DNA of 64,000 nt from an uncultured Clostridia bacterium (lineage in GTDB: Bacteria; Bacillota; Clostridia; Christensenellales; Aristaeellaceae): positions 4,022 through 68,021 of the forward strand of contig CAKUOX010000005.1 in the NCBI GenBank assembly GCA_934670175.1. The letters run 5' to 3'. Both the position numbers and the translations under genes were made by a program. Position 1 is the stretch's first letter, and every line of letters starts with the position of its first letter. Positions 6,479-15,963 of this stretch are shown here, piece by piece. Below the pieces are notes generated by a model. It saw nothing but the letters and a program-made list of their open reading frames with translations. It made no database searches and was not told where the DNA came from.

Positions 6479-7363
6479 TCAGTCCAGCACCGCAAGTACC
6501 TCGTTCAGCGCGGGGATGGAGGCCGCCGCGCCCGGACGGGTGACGGAAATAGCTGCCGCACGGCTGGCGATTTTCAGCGCGCGGGCAATGGCTTCGCCGC
6601 GGGAAATGGCGGCGAAGAAGAAGCCGGTGAAGGTATCGCCCGCGGCGGTGGTGTCTACCGCACGCACGGTGTAGGCGTTCTGGCGTTCGATGCGGCCGTC
6701 ATGCGCGCAGACGCTGCCGTCGCCGCCGAGTGTGAGCACGATCTTTGCGCCGGGGAAGTGCTCGGCCAGCCGCTCGGCCATGCCTTCGGTGTCCTCTGCG
6801 CCGGAGAGCGCCGCGCCCTCGATCTCGTTTAAGATGAACCAGTCGATCTTTTCGAGCGGCAGCGCCTTCAGATTGTCCGCGATGGGCGAGGGGTTCAGCA
6901 CGACCTGCATGCCCTTCTGATGCGCCTGCTCGATGATGCGGTCGATGAGGTTGATCTCGTTTTGCAGGATCAGCAGGTCGCCGGGCGCAAAGGGTTCGAG
7001 CGCCTCGCGGATGAAGTCCTCGGTCACGCATTGATTTGCGCCGCCGTAGAGCAGGATACAGTTGTTGCCCGCGGGTTCGACCTGAATGATGGCGTTGCCG
7101 CTGGGCGTGTCTACGGTGCGCACAAGGCAGGTGTCCACGCCGTTTTCATTCAGGAAGCTGCGCAGCAGCTCGCCGTCGGGGCCGACCAGACCGGCATGAT
7201 ACACCTCCGCGCCCGCGCGCGCCAGCGCGACTGACTGGTTCAGTCCCTTGCCGCCTACATTGCGCGTAAAGCTCGTGGAGGACAGCGTTTCGCCCGCGCG
7301 GACGAAGTGCGGCATCTGGTATACCATATCAATATTCAGAGAGCCAAAGTTGAGTATTTTCAT
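6479..7363 (-). CDS. PfkB-family carbohydrate kinase, probable ribokinase
   Basis: This 294-residue sugar kinase has both PfkB signatures: NVGGKGLNQSVALARAG (about residues 36-52) with the sugar-binding GG, and DTTAAGDTFTGFF (about 240-252) with the catalytic Asp of AAGD. N-terminal FGSLNIDMVY and the long adenine-side loop match ribokinase, which phosphorylates ribose at O5, but other pentoses or nucleosides cannot be excluded. The gene stands alone, with a strong promoter (7400-7428) and AAAGGTG before the ATG. No ribose transporter is adjacent. Confidence 0.85.
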   Translation of the reverse strand: MKILNFGSLNIDMVYQMPHFVRAGETLSSTSFTRNVGGKGLNQSVALARAGAEVYHAGLVGPDGELLRSFLNENGVDTCLVRTVDTPSGNAIIQVEPAGNNCILLYGGANQCVTEDFIREALEPFAPGDLLILQNEINLIDRIIEQAHQKGMQVVLNPSPIADNLKALPLEKIDWFILNEIEGAALSGAEDTEGMAERLAEHFPGAKIVLTLGGDGSVCAHDGRIERQNAYTVRAVDTTAAGDTFTGFFFAAISRGEAIARALKIASRAAAISVTRPGAAASIPALNEVLAVLD

Positions 7364-7399
7364 ATTGAGTTCACCTTTCGCATTTTAAGAAGTACTATC

Positions 7400-7428
7400 A
7401 TTATATCGCCGGAGCCGCACGGCTTCAA
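7400..7428 (-). promoter_or_regulatory. Sigma-A promoter of the PfkB kinase
   Basis: On the minus strand TTGAAG (7423-7428), 17-bp spacer, TATAAT (7400-7405). The divergent spacer 7364-7672 holds this promoter, the promoter at 7595-7622 and nothing else I can identify. Confidence 0.75.
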
Positions 7429-7594
7429 GCGCTATTATGCACAAATGTTTGGCTGCGGCGCATCAGTTCCATACGCGATGCGTATCAAAATAATCCTCCG
7501 CATCCTTCGCTCGATCAGACTGATAATTTGCATTTAATATCTGCTCAACCTGATTATATCATCTGTGGGCCGCAGATGTCAAGCGCGCGCCGAT

Positions 7595-7622
7595 TTGACA
7601 ACGGGGGAAAAACGTGTATAAT
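7595..7622 (+). promoter_or_regulatory. Sigma-A promoter of the DUF1385 gene
   Basis: TTGACA (7595-7600), 16-bp spacer, TATAAT (7617-7622), both boxes at consensus. Confidence 0.85.
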
Positions 7623-7672
7623 ACATTATGGGTGTATATATGAAGTGCATATGCGCGGAAAGGACAATTTCA

Positions 7673-8599
7673 ATGGCAAAGATGACCAGCATCGGCGGAC
7701 AGGCGCTGATCGAGGGCGTTATGATGCGCGGCCCGGAGAAGACCGCGATGGCCGTTCGCAATACCTCTGGCGAGATCGTGGAGGAAATATACGATACTGC
7801 GGGCAAGGATCGCCCGAAAATATGCAAGCTGCCCTTCATTCGCGGCATATTCAATATGTACGATTCGCTGCGCTTCGGCTACAAGTGCCTGATGCGCTCG
7901 GCGGAGCTTTCCGGTCTGGACGCGGAGGAAGAGCAGAAGAAGGCGAACAAGAAGCCGTCGCGCTGGGACAAGCTGTTTGACAAGCTGCTGATGCCCATCG
8001 CCACGGTGCTGGCCGTGGCGCTGGCGCTGGGCTTGTTCATGTATCTGCCGATGAAGCTGTGGCAGTGGATCACTGCCGGCAGCGCCGCGGCGGACAATTA
8101 CGCGCTGCGCGCCTGCTTTGAGGGCGTGCTGCGCATAATCGTGTTCATCGCCTATGTGTGGCTCACCAGCCTGATGAAGGACATTCGCCGCACCTATATG
8201 TACCACGGCGCGGAGCACAAGACCATCTTCTGCTACGAGGCGGAGCTGCCGCTGACGGTGGAGAATGTGCGCATTCAGAAGCGCGAGCATCCGCGCTGCG
8301 GCACGTCGTTTCTGATGCTGGTGCTGATTGTGGGCATCGTGATTTCCATGTTTATCCGCATCAGCTTCCTGCCGCTGCGCATGCTGGTGAAGCTGCTGAC
8401 CTTCCCGGTGGTCGTGGGCGTGGGCTACGAGCTGATCAAGCTGGCAGGGCGGAAAAACAATGCGTTCACGCGCTTTATTTCTGCGCCCGGTCTGGCGCTG
8501 CAGCATATTACCACCCGCGAGCCGGACGACAGCATGATCGAATGCGCGATCGCCGCGATGAAGCGCGTGATCCCCGAGGACGGCAGCGATCAGTGGTGA
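7673..8599 (+). CDS. DUF1385 (YqhQ-like) integral membrane protein
   Basis: The 308-residue protein opens with the DUF1385 signature MAKMTSIGGQALIEGVMMRG and carries a central EHKTIFCYE block (about residues 181-189) and a later HPRCGTSF motif, all hallmarks of the YqhQ family. Several hydrophobic segments (about 110-140, 160-180, 218-240, 248-265) make it a polytopic membrane protein. Biochemical function is unknown in the family; the His/Cys motifs suggest metal or cofactor binding. I choose ATG 7673, which follows GGAAAGGA; an upstream in-frame ATG at 7628 lies too close to the -10 box. A terminator follows at 8628. Confidence 0.88.
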   Translation: MAKMTSIGGQALIEGVMMRGPEKTAMAVRNTSGEIVEEIYDTAGKDRPKICKLPFIRGIFNMYDSLRFGYKCLMRSAELSGLDAEEEQKKANKKPSRWDKLFDKLLMPIATVLAVALALGLFMYLPMKLWQWITAGSAAADNYALRACFEGVLRIIVFIAYVWLTSLMKDIRRTYMYHGAEHKTIFCYEAELPLTVENVRIQKREHPRCGTSFLMLVLIVGIVISMFIRISFLPLRMLVKLLTFPVVVGVGYELIKLAGRKNNAFTRFISAPGLALQHITTREPDDSMIECAIAAMKRVIPEDGSDQW

Positions 8600-8627
8600 T
8601 TGCGGAAAATTTCATAGGCCATACGGC

Positions 8628-8668
8628 ATTTCCGCGCTTAAATGTGTTCTGAGCGCGGAAATCGTTTC
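8628..8668 (+). terminator. Rho-independent terminator
   Basis: ATTTCCGCGCT (8628-8638) pairs with AGCGCGGAAAT (8652-8662), followed by CGTTTCTT. Confidence 0.82.
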
Positions 8669-8814
8669 TTAAATGCAGGGATCGGCAAAATCCCGCTTTG
8701 GGGGGAGCTGGTTCAGCGGCACGGCTGCCATTTGGGCTGCGTCGCCGGTGCGTAAGGAAGCGCGCCGATAATTCTCAGATCATTTTCTCAATTGTTTCAG
8801 GAGGCTGAATTCCC

Positions 8815-10860
8815 ATGAAGCAGGCTGAAAAAACGAAAAACAGGCGTCATCACCGCGTGCGCACCGACCATTCCGGCTTTCTGCGCCGCCTGCTGGAGCT
8901 GGCGCTTGCGGCGCTGGGCGTGACGCTGGTGGTGGAGGGCTTTAATCAGGCCAGCGTGAGCCGAATGTTGGATTACCTCGCGCACCATACGGCGTATTTC
9001 GCGCTGAATTATCTGGTGGTGCTCACCGCGTTGTCGGTGGCGGAGCTGTTTAAGCGCCGCCGCGCCATGCTGATTACGCTGAGCGCCATATGGATCATTC
9101 TGGGCTTTTCCAATTATATGGTCTGCCACAACCGCACGCTGCCGCTGGTGGGTGCGGATCTGATTCTGCCCAAGGGCTCGCTGGAGCTGGTGACGGTCTA
9201 TTTCACCTGGCCGCAGATCATCGGCGGCTTTCTGGCGGCGCTGGGGCTGGTGATCGGGCTGATCGCGATGTTCTCCCGCCTGCCCAGGCGCAAGCGCGTG
9301 AACTACGCCACGGCGGTGGGTGGCTGCGCGGCGCTGGTGCTGCTGACGATGTGCATCAATATGCTGGCGGTCAAGGGCGACGCCCTGCCCGAGCGCTATA
9401 CCGAGCGCGTGAACAATTACCGCGAATATGGCTTCTCCACCTGCTTCGTGTTCAGCTTTGGCGAGCACGGCATCAACAAGCCCGATGCGTATTCGCAGGA
9501 ATCTGTGGAAGAGATACTGGACGAGATCGACGTGCCGCAGCAGGAGCAGGCGACCGCCGCGCGCTTCAGCGAGAGCGACGTGAGCCGGCCGAACCTGGTG
9601 TTCGTGCAGCTGGAATCCTTCTTCGACGTCAACAGCGTGACCGACGCGCAGTTCAGCCGCGATCCCACGCCGAATTACCACGCGCTGCTGGAGCAGTGGC
9701 CGAACGGCAGGCTGTATGTGCCCACGATCGGCGGCGGCACGGCCAACGTGGAGTTCGAAGTGATGAGCGGCATGGACATGGATTTCTTCGGCGCGGGTGA
9801 GACGCCCTACAACACCATCATGCAGGAGGTCACCTGCGAGACGCTGCCCTACATTCTGAAAGACTATGGCTATACCTCGACGGCGCTGCACAACAACACC
9901 GGCGTGTTTTTCACCCGAAACGCAGTCTATGCGAACCTGGGCTTTGATCGCTTCGATTCGCTGGAATACATGCAGGGGCCGAAGTATACCCGCGTGGGCT
10001 GGGCGCGCGACGTGGTGCTGACGGACGAGATACTCCGCGCGCTGGACAGCACCGACAGCCGCGATCTGGTGTTCGCCATTACGGTGGAGTCGCACGGCAA
10101 GTATGGCGATACCTACGAATACCGCAAGGGCGATGTGCAGATCCTCGCGCTGCCGGAGGATGCGTATCTCGCGCCCTTCCAGAATTATGTCAACACCATA
10201 CCGGATGTGGATCTGTTCATATCGCAGCTGGTGGACGCGCTCGAAAATTACGACGAACCGGTCGTGCTGGTGCTCTACGGCGATCATCTGCCGGGGCTGG
10301 GGCTCTCATCCGATATGCTGGATACCGGCGATTTCTACGCCAGCCACTACCTGATCTGGAACAACTACGGCGCAGAATTCGAAGCGCCGGACATGCAGGC
10401 CTATCGCCTCAGCGCGGAGCTGACGCGCCAGCTGGGCATTTCCGGCGGCGTGCTCAACAAATTCCATCAGACCTATCCTGTGGATGAAGAGGGCGACGAT
10501 TATCTGGAAAAGCTGCGCATGCTGGAATACGACATGCTCTACGGCGATCAGGGCGCCTACGGCGAGGCGGGCTCCTATCAGCCCACCAATCTGCAAATGG
10601 GCATTACGCCCATCGTGGCCGACAGCGCCGTGCTGGAATATGGCCGCCTGCTGGTGACCGGCGAGAACTTCACGCAGTTCAGTACGATCATCTCCGGCGA
10701 TGAGCAGCTGGATACGGTGTTCATCGACAGCCGCCACATCGCCGCGAAGCTCGACGACGAGGCGCAGAGCGAGCTCGGCGGGCGCGTGTGCGTGGCGCAG
10801 GTCGCATCCGAGGGCGAGGAGCTGAGCCGTACGAAGGAAATCGTGATTCGGAAAAACTAA
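8815..10860 (+). CDS. LTA synthase family sulfatase-fold transferase
   Basis: This 681-residue membrane enzyme should move glycerol-phosphate-like head groups onto cell-surface polymers. An N-terminal membrane region (about residues 22-185, four or five helices) is followed by an extracellular alkaline-phosphatase/sulfatase domain. Metal and nucleophile motifs are visible: NLVFVQLESFF (Glu267), the nucleophile Thr309 in IGGGTANVEFEV, VESHGKY, and VLYGDH (Asp490-His491). The C-terminal 90 residues look like an added small beta domain (IVADSAVLEYGRLLVTGENF). Length is close to canonical LtaS (about 650), but the substrate may be a different polyol-phosphate. AGGAGG precedes the ATG. The 215 bases upstream hold the previous terminator and no clear promoter. 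Confidence 0.9.
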   Translation: MKQAEKTKNRRHHRVRTDHSGFLRRLLELALAALGVTLVVEGFNQASVSRMLDYLAHHTAYFALNYLVVLTALSVAELFKRRRAMLITLSAIWIILGFSNYMVCHNRTLPLVGADLILPKGSLELVTVYFTWPQIIGGFLAALGLVIGLIAMFSRLPRRKRVNYATAVGGCAALVLLTMCINMLAVKGDALPERYTERVNNYREYGFSTCFVFSFGEHGINKPDAYSQESVEEILDEIDVPQQEQATAARFSESDVSRPNLVFVQLESFFDVNSVTDAQFSRDPTPNYHALLEQWPNGRLYVPTIGGGTANVEFEVMSGMDMDFFGAGETPYNTIMQEVTCETLPYILKDYGYTSTALHNNTGVFFTRNAVYANLGFDRFDSLEYMQGPKYTRVGWARDVVLTDEILRALDSTDSRDLVFAITVESHGKYGDTYEYRKGDVQILALPEDAYLAPFQNYVNTIPDVDLFISQLVDALENYDEPVVLVLYGDHLPGLGLSSDMLDTGDFYASHYLIWNNYGAEFEAPDMQAYRLSAELTRQLGISGGVLNKFHQTYPVDEEGDDYLEKLRMLEYDMLYGDQGAYGEAGSYQPTNLQMGITPIVADSAVLEYGRLLVTGENFTQFSTIISGDEQLDTVFIDSRHIAAKLDDEAQSELGGRVCVAQVASEGEELSRTKEIVIRKN

Positions 10861-10884
10861 GCAAGTACTATGAATGTAGAAGAG

Positions 10885-10912
10885 GGGGGCTCCGCCGCGC
10901 GGCGGAGCCCCC
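10885..10912. terminator. GC-rich hairpin between convergent genes
   Basis: GGGGGCTCCGCCG pairs perfectly with CGGCGGAGCCCCC around a CG loop. No T-run follows, but its position between the converging LTA-synthase and L,D-transpeptidase genes fits a terminator. Confidence 0.7.
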
Positions 10913-10950
10913 TCAGTCTGTTGACAGTGAATAGCTGTACAGAAATCAGA

Positions 10951-12318
10951 TTATTCCGTGATGACCACGGTCGTGCCCTTTGGGCAGTTTTCGTAGATCC
11001 ACTTGGCGTGCTCTACCTTCAGACGGATGCAGCCGTGGCTGGCACGGCGGCCGAGCTTGCGCACGGAGGTCTTGTTCAGCACCTTGCCGCGGGAGTAGAC
11101 CACCGAGTGGAACATGATGCCGCCCACGATATGGTAGCCCCACTTGGCGTAGCAGTCGAACTTTTTGAAATAGTACCATTCTCCGGTGCCGGAGGGGCCG
11201 ATCGACTGATAGGTGCCCAGCGGCGTTTCCGTTTCGGCGCCCTTCAATCCCGTGGAGCAGATCATTTCGCCCAGATAGGTGTTGTAGCCGGAGCCGTCCC
11301 ACTGGTAGACATAGACGCGCTGATCCGTCACGTTGATCACCAGCTTGTAGGGATTGACGAATTCCTCGGAGGGCACGGCGTCCGCGGCGAACAGGCGGCG
11401 CTGCGTGGCCTCATCGGCGATGGCGGTCTGCGCCAGGTTGTTCTTTTTCTGGAAATACAGCAGGGCGCGGCTGGTCGCCTGGTCAAATTCGCCGTCCACG
11501 ATGGCCAGATAGTTCAGTGTATGCAGGCGGCGCTGCACGCGCTCGACCTCCACGCCGCTGTCGCCGCTGGCGACGGTCTGTGCGTACACGTCGAAGGCAT
11601 ACTGTCCATCCACGAAGGCGAGCACATCGTCGGTAATGGCGGTCAGATCGTCCGCCTCCAGCGGCACGTCCTCGGCGATGGGCGCGTCGTCCAGCCCCAG
11701 ACCGACGGTGGGCGTAGGCGTGTTCACGGGTTCGGGGCTCGGGGTGGGGTGGCTGCGCAGGTAGATGTGCAGATAGCTCTTGAAGCTGCTCACGGCGGCG
11801 CCGGTCGCCGAGCCCGCCTTGCCGTCGGGCTGATCCGCCAGGAAGCCCCAGATCATCAGCTTTTCCTGCGTACGGTAGGCCACGCTTTCGGGATCCATGG
11901 AATTGGCGGCGGTCACCAGCTCCGCGCCGGAGAAGAGCAAGCTCTGCAGCGCAGGGTCGGCCTCGCCGGTCTCGGTCAGCTCGTTCGCGCGCTGGAGCGC
12001 GGAAATGGCGTCCTCGGTATTCTTGCCGAACACGCCGTCGGCCTCTTCCTTCAGGTAGCCCAGCTCTGCCAGACGGAGCTGCAGGCGGACGATGGCGGTG
12101 GAATCCTCGCCGTCGCGGTCGCCGCGCTTGAGCGTGGTCAGCGCTTCACCGGTACTGTCGCCATAGATGTCGCCATCCTCCGCGCCGTCCTCGGCAGCGG
12201 CCATTTCGGCCGCTTCCTCAGCGCTCGCGGTGGGCAGCGCCGCCGTTTCGGCCATGGCCGGCAGGCAGGAAGCAAGTATTGCGATCAGCAGCATCAGGCT
12301 TAGATATTTGCGCAGCAT
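10951..12318 (-). CDS. L,D-transpeptidase with peptidoglycan-binding domains
   Basis: This 455-residue exported enzyme should make 3-3 crosslinks in peptidoglycan. It has a signal peptide (residues 1-23, ending PAMAE), a peptidoglycan-binding module (about 72-135, IVRLQLRLAELGYL ... TEDAISALQ), a Pro/Thr-rich linker, a second module (about 250-315, VERVQRRLHTLNYL), and a C-terminal YkuD domain (about 325-455). The catalytic motif SHGCIRL places the nucleophile at Cys430. AKWGYHIVGGIMFHS is the other YkuD landmark. It lies 46 bp behind a tiny lipoprotein gene on the same strand, so the two may form an operon. Confidence 0.92.
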   Translation of the reverse strand: MLRKYLSLMLLIAILASCLPAMAETAALPTASAEEAAEMAAAEDGAEDGDIYGDSTGEALTTLKRGDRDGEDSTAIVRLQLRLAELGYLKEEADGVFGKNTEDAISALQRANELTETGEADPALQSLLFSGAELVTAANSMDPESVAYRTQEKLMIWGFLADQPDGKAGSATGAAVSSFKSYLHIYLRSHPTPSPEPVNTPTPTVGLGLDDAPIAEDVPLEADDLTAITDDVLAFVDGQYAFDVYAQTVASGDSGVEVERVQRRLHTLNYLAIVDGEFDQATSRALLYFQKKNNLAQTAIADEATQRRLFAADAVPSEEFVNPYKLVINVTDQRVYVYQWDGSGYNTYLGEMICSTGLKGAETETPLGTYQSIGPSGTGEWYYFKKFDCYAKWGYHIVGGIMFHSVVYSRGKVLNKTSVRKLGRRASHGCIRLKVEHAKWIYENCPKGTTVVITE

Positions 12319-12364
12319 GGATACACCTCGTCAATGGTAATAAATAATATGAAATAGCGTGGGG

Positions 12365-12496
12365 TCAACGCGCGGGCTCCGGCGTGATACGGATCACGTG
12401 CTCGCCCACCTGGACCGGCCGATCCTCCACCATATAGCTGCAGGCGCACAGCAACAGTGCCAGCGCGGCCAGCAGCGCCGCCAGCTTTAGCTTCAT
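12365..12496 (-). CDS. Tiny lipoprotein (43 aa) ahead of the L,D-transpeptidase
   Basis: The 43-residue peptide starts MKLKLAALLAALALLLCACS: two Lys, a 14-residue hydrophobic core and a lipobox-like LLLC (Cys17) with another Cys at 19. The remaining 24 residues (SYMVEDRPVQVGEHVIRITP) are hydrophilic. A GAGGAAA ribosome site lies about 9 nt before the ATG. It looks like a membrane-anchored micro-lipoprotein. I recognise no family. Its stop is 46 bp before the transpeptidase start, which suggests a role in the same envelope process. Comparison with related genomes would decide whether it is conserved. Confidence 0.6.
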   Translation of the reverse strand: MKLKLAALLAALALLLCACSYMVEDRPVQVGEHVIRITPEPAR

Positions 12497-12598
12497 GGGC
12501 GCGTTTCCTCACTTTGTCAAACTCAGGTTCTTTCATTGTAGTACAGAAGCGGCGCCATATTCCATTCTTTTCATGTTAAAAAGGAAGTACAAAAATAG

Positions 12599-12628
12599 GC
12601 CCGCCCGCCGCAGTTGCGGCGGGCGGGC
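12599..12628 (-). terminator. Rho-independent terminator of the isomerase gene
   Basis: GCCCGCCCGCCGCA (12599-12612) pairs with TGCGGCGGGCGGGC (12615-12628). On the minus strand it is followed by CTATTTTTGT. Confidence 0.9.
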
Positions 12629-12649
12629 TGGAAAGATTTCAGTTATAGA

Positions 12650-14137
12650 TTATGCAAAGGGATTCTCATCCTTATAGAGCATGTGCGCGGGCTGGTTGAA
12701 CTTCACGTTTTCGATGCCCAGCAGCTTCATCACGCTGAAGAGCGCCTTGCCAGCCTTGCCGAACGCTACTGCGCCGTGATGCGGATAGCCGTCCGCGATC
12801 AGCACATGGCGGTAGAAGCGGTTCATTTCCTTGATGGCGAACACGCCGATGCCGCCGAACGACTGCGTGGCCACCGGCAGAACCTCACCCTGCGCGATGT
12901 AGGCCTGAAGCTGGCTGTCCTTGTTGCCCTGCAGGCGGTAGAAGGTGATGTCGCCGGGGATGATGTCGCCTTCCAGCGTGCCGCGGGTGATGTCCGGCTC
13001 GCCGCCGTGCTCGAGGCCGCGGTTCATAATCAGCTGATAGCTCATCTTGCCCTTCACCAGGCGGCACATCGGCGTATTGCCGCAGTGGAAGCCCATGAAG
13101 GTCTCGTTGTGGCGATAGTCGAACTTGCCCTCGATGGACTGCTTATACATATCGGCGGGCACGGAGTTGTTGATGTCCAGCAGCGTGACCGCTTCGCCGG
13201 TCACGCAGGTGCCGATGTACTCGCTCAGCGCGCCGTAGATGTCCACCTCGCAGGCGGTGCAGTAGCCCATCGCGGTCAGACGGCTGTTGACATAGCAGGG
13301 CACGAAGCCGAATTCCGTCTGGAACGCGGGCCAGCACTTGTTCGCCAGCACCACATATTCGGAGGAACCGCGGTTGGCCTCGATCCAGTCCAGCAGCGTC
13401 AGCTCATACTGCGCCAGCTTCGGCAGAATGCCGGGCATCTTGTTGCCTTCGCCCAGCTCGTCTTCCATTTCCTTGATCTTGGCGGGGATGCGCGCGTCGT
13501 TCGCGTGCTCGTGGTAGGCCTTGAGCAGATCCAGCTCGGAATTTTCCTGAATGTTCACGCCCAGCTTGTACAGCGGCGCGATCGGCGCGTTGCACGCCAG
13601 GAAGTCCCACGGACGCGGACCGAAGGAAATGATCTTCAGGCTCTTGAGACCCAGCAGCGTTCTGGCCACGGGCACGAATTCCTCGATCATGTCTGCGCAT
13701 TCCTCAGCGGTGCCCACCGGATATTCCGGAATATAGGCGTTCACGCCCATCAGCTTCAGGTTGTAGCTGGCGTTGAGCATGCCGCAATAGGCGTCGCCGC
13801 GCTCGGAGGAGAGCACGCCGATGTTTTCTTCCGCCGCCGCCACGAACATCACGGGGCCGCCGAACTTTTTCGCCAGAAGCGTTTCTGGATATTCCGGACC
13901 GAAATTGCCCAGGAACATGACCAGCGTGTTCACGCCGGCCGCCTGCAGATCGGCGTAGGCCGCCTCGACGTCCTTGTCGATGCCGCCCTCAACGATGACC
14001 GGACACTCGTGAATGGCAACGTTGCGCGCCTTCAGCACTTCAACGATGGCCTTGCGGCGCTTTTCGGACAGCGCAATGGGGAAACAGTCGCGGCTCACGG
14101 CCACGATGCCCAGCTTGACCTGAGGGATATTCTTCAT
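12650..14137 (-). CDS. L-fucose/L-arabinose isomerase family protein
   Basis: This 495-residue cytosolic protein belongs to the L-fucose/L-arabinose isomerase superfamily, which interconverts aldoses and ketoses with a Mn ion. Family landmarks are the N-terminal LGIVAVSRDCFP, the central GPRPWDF, acidic/His metal-site candidates such as CEVDIYG and FHCGNTP, and the C-terminal YPHHGAVAFG. Its length matches such isomerases. Exact sugar specificity cannot be read from sequence; xylulokinase at 51.3 kb and a PfkB kinase at 6.5 kb could act downstream if it makes a ketopentose. The gene is monocistronic, with a promoter at 14212-14240 and a terminator at 12599. Confidence 0.85.
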   Translation of the reverse strand: MKNIPQVKLGIVAVSRDCFPIALSEKRRKAIVEVLKARNVAIHECPVIVEGGIDKDVEAAYADLQAAGVNTLVMFLGNFGPEYPETLLAKKFGGPVMFVAAAEENIGVLSSERGDAYCGMLNASYNLKLMGVNAYIPEYPVGTAEECADMIEEFVPVARTLLGLKSLKIISFGPRPWDFLACNAPIAPLYKLGVNIQENSELDLLKAYHEHANDARIPAKIKEMEDELGEGNKMPGILPKLAQYELTLLDWIEANRGSSEYVVLANKCWPAFQTEFGFVPCYVNSRLTAMGYCTACEVDIYGALSEYIGTCVTGEAVTLLDINNSVPADMYKQSIEGKFDYRHNETFMGFHCGNTPMCRLVKGKMSYQLIMNRGLEHGGEPDITRGTLEGDIIPGDITFYRLQGNKDSQLQAYIAQGEVLPVATQSFGGIGVFAIKEMNRFYRHVLIADGYPHHGAVAFGKAGKALFSVMKLLGIENVKFNQPAHMLYKDENPFA

Positions 14138-14211
14138 GATAAACAGACCTCCTCGAAAAGTAATTTAGAATGGCTTCCAGTATGCCTTATCACCCAGATG
14201 TTAACGTATAC

Positions 14212-14240
14212 ATCATATCAGCTTTAATGCGGAACGTCAA
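14212..14240 (-). promoter_or_regulatory. Sigma-A promoter of the isomerase gene
   Basis: On the minus strand TTGACG (14235-14240), 17-bp spacer, TATGAT (14212-14217). Confidence 0.78.
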
Positions 14241-14450
14241 GGGATAAACTGCGTTTGCAGCTTTAAAAGTGTTTTATGTTGCCTTGAAGCGCACATGTAA
14301 CAAGAATCGTATGTGCGTTTTGTGCATTTAGACGCCGACTCGCGTGTTTAAGCGGCGCTCCGTAGAGATCCGGGGGATTTTTTCGGCAGCTGGCGCAGCC
14401 CGTCCCTGGCAGGGCGCGGCTGCTGTTTTATTTCTGCATTTCATAAGAAA

Positions 14451-14476
14451 GAGCTGCCCTTATTGCAGGGCAGCTC
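14451..14476 (-). terminator. Rho-independent terminator of asnS
   Basis: GAGCTGCCCT pairs perfectly with AGGGCAGCTC; on the minus strand TTTCTT follows. Confidence 0.85.
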
Positions 14477-14501
14477 ATGCAAGTATGAATCGTTTTATCG
14501 T

Positions 14502-15899
14502 TTAGAAATCCGCGTTGCCGGTGGTGCGGGGGAAGGGCAGTACGTCGCGAATGTTGGCGATGCCCGTTAGATACATAATCATGCGCTCAAAGCCCATGCC
14601 AAAGCCCGCGTGCTCTGCGGTGCCGTATTTACGCAGCTCCAGATACCACCAGTAATCCTCGGGGTTCATGCCCAGCTCCTCGATGCGCGCCTTGAGCACA
14701 TCATAGCGCTCCTCGCGCTGAGAGCCGCCGCACAGCTCGCCCACGGCGGGCACCAGCAGGTCAGCCGCCGCCACGGTCTTGCCGTCGTCATTCATGCGCA
14801 TGTAGAACGCTTTGATCTCCTTCGGCCAGTCGGTCACGAATACGGGCTTGCCGAAGTGCTTCTCGGTCAGGTAGCGCTCATGCTCGGTCTGCAGGTCGCT
14901 GCCCCAGAAGATGGGGTATTCGAACTTCTCGCCGCAGTTTTCCAGAATGCGAATGGCCTCCGTATAGCTGCAGCGCACGAATTCGGAATCGCGCACGAAC
15001 TTTAGCCGGTCGATCAGCCCCTTGTCCACGAAGCTGTTCAGGAAATTCATTTCCTCGGGGCATTCCTCCAGCACGGCGGAAATGATGTATTTCACCATTT
15101 CCTCCTGCAGATCCATGTCCTCCTTCAGCGTCGCGAACGCGATTTCCGGCTCGATCATCCAGAATTCTGCGGCGTGGCGCGGCGTGTAGGATTCCTCGGC
15201 GCGGAAGGTCGGGCCAAAGGTATACACATTGCGGAAGGCCATGGCGAAGGTCTCGGCGTTCAGCTGGCCGGAAACGGTGAGCGATACGGGCTTGCCGAAG
15301 AAATCCTTCGTGAAATCCACAGTGCCGTCGTCGTTCAGCGGCTGAGCGTTCGCATCCAGCGTGGTCACGCGGAACATTTCGCCCGCGCCCTCGCAGTCGC
15401 TGCCGGTGATCAGCGGGGTATGTACATAGACATAGCCCTTATCGTGGAAGAAGCGGTGAATGGCCTGCGCGGCGACGCTGCGCACGCGGAACGCGCACTG
15501 GAACAAATTCGCGCGCGGACGCAGATGCTGTATCGTGCGCATGTATTCCAGCGTATGGCGCTTTTTCTGCAGCGGGTAGTCCGAGGGGCTCTCGCCCACC
15601 ACGGTCACGCTGTCCGCCTTCAGCTCGAAGGGCTGCTTCATATCGGGGGTGAGCACCAGCGTGCCCGTCACCTCGATGGCCGCGCCCACGCCGATGGCGC
15701 GCGTCGCTTCCCGATAATTATTCAGCTTGCTCTCCTCCAGAATGATCTGAAGATTCCGGAAATAGCTGCCATCGTTCAGTTCAACGAAGGCAAACGCCTT
15801 GCTTTCGCGCATCGTGCGCACCCAGCCGTTCACCTTCACCTCCGGCAGATCGCTCGCCGGCATATTGGTGTAAAGCTCACGCACCAGATAATGCTTCAT
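14502..15899 (-). CDS. asnS: Asparagine-tRNA ligase
   Basis: The 465-residue class IIb aminoacyl-tRNA synthetase charges tRNA-Asn. An N-terminal OB-fold anticodon-binding domain (residues about 18-105; [20 protein letters not shown]) is followed by the catalytic core with motif 2 ([21 protein letters not shown], about 241-261) and motif 3 ([15 protein letters not shown], about 440-454). Length and motif spacing fit AsnRS rather than AspRS. The start follows AAAGGGGGACG. A promoter lies only 36-64 bp upstream, so there is no room for a T-box leader. Confidence 0.95.
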   Translation of the reverse strand: MKHYLVRELYTNMPASDLPEVKVNGWVRTMRESKAFAFVELNDGSYFRNLQIILEESKLNNYREATRAIGVGAAIEVTGTLVLTPDMKQPFELKADSVTVVGESPSDYPLQKKRHTLEYMRTIQHLRPRANLFQCAFRVRSVAAQAIHRFFHDKGYVYVHTPLITGSDCEGAGEMFRVTTLDANAQPLNDDGTVDFTKDFFGKPVSLTVSGQLNAETFAMAFRNVYTFGPTFRAEESYTPRHAAEFWMIEPEIAFATLKEDMDLQEEMVKYIISAVLEECPEEMNFLNSFVDKGLIDRLKFVRDSEFVRCSYTEAIRILENCGEKFEYPIFWGSDLQTEHERYLTEKHFGKPVFVTDWPKEIKAFYMRMNDDGKTVAAADLLVPAVGELCGGSQREERYDVLKARIEELGMNPEDYWWYLELRKYGTAEHAGFGMGFERMIMYLTGIANIRDVLPFPRTTGNADF

Positions 15900-15934
15900 A
15901 AAAAACGTCCCCCTTTCAGATAATTCATTTTAAC

Positions 15935-15963
15935 ATTATAGCCATTTTGCGGGCGGATGTAAA
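15935..15963 (-). promoter_or_regulatory. Sigma-A promoter of asnS
   Basis: On the minus strand TTTACA (15958-15963), 17-bp spacer, TATAAT (15935-15940). Confidence 0.8.

Larger units (their letters stand above)
14138..14501. other. Intergenic region, isomerase leader to asnS end
   Basis: This gap of 360 bases holds the isomerase promoter (14212-14240), a weak hairpin CGCACAT / ATGTGCG (14290-14317), a GC-rich imperfect stem near 14385-14425, and the asnS terminator (14451-14476). No gene is seen. Confidence 0.7.

Noticed and set aside
8797..10287. Long minus-strand ORF (496 codons) opposite the LTA synthase
   Set aside because: A GC-rich antisense frame mirrored from a real gene: composition dominated by His, Arg, Gln and Ala, no ribosome site, no motif.
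12614..14227. 537-codon plus-strand ORF opposite the isomerase
   Set aside because: Antisense frame with biased composition and no start signal; the isomerase frame is supported by family motifs.
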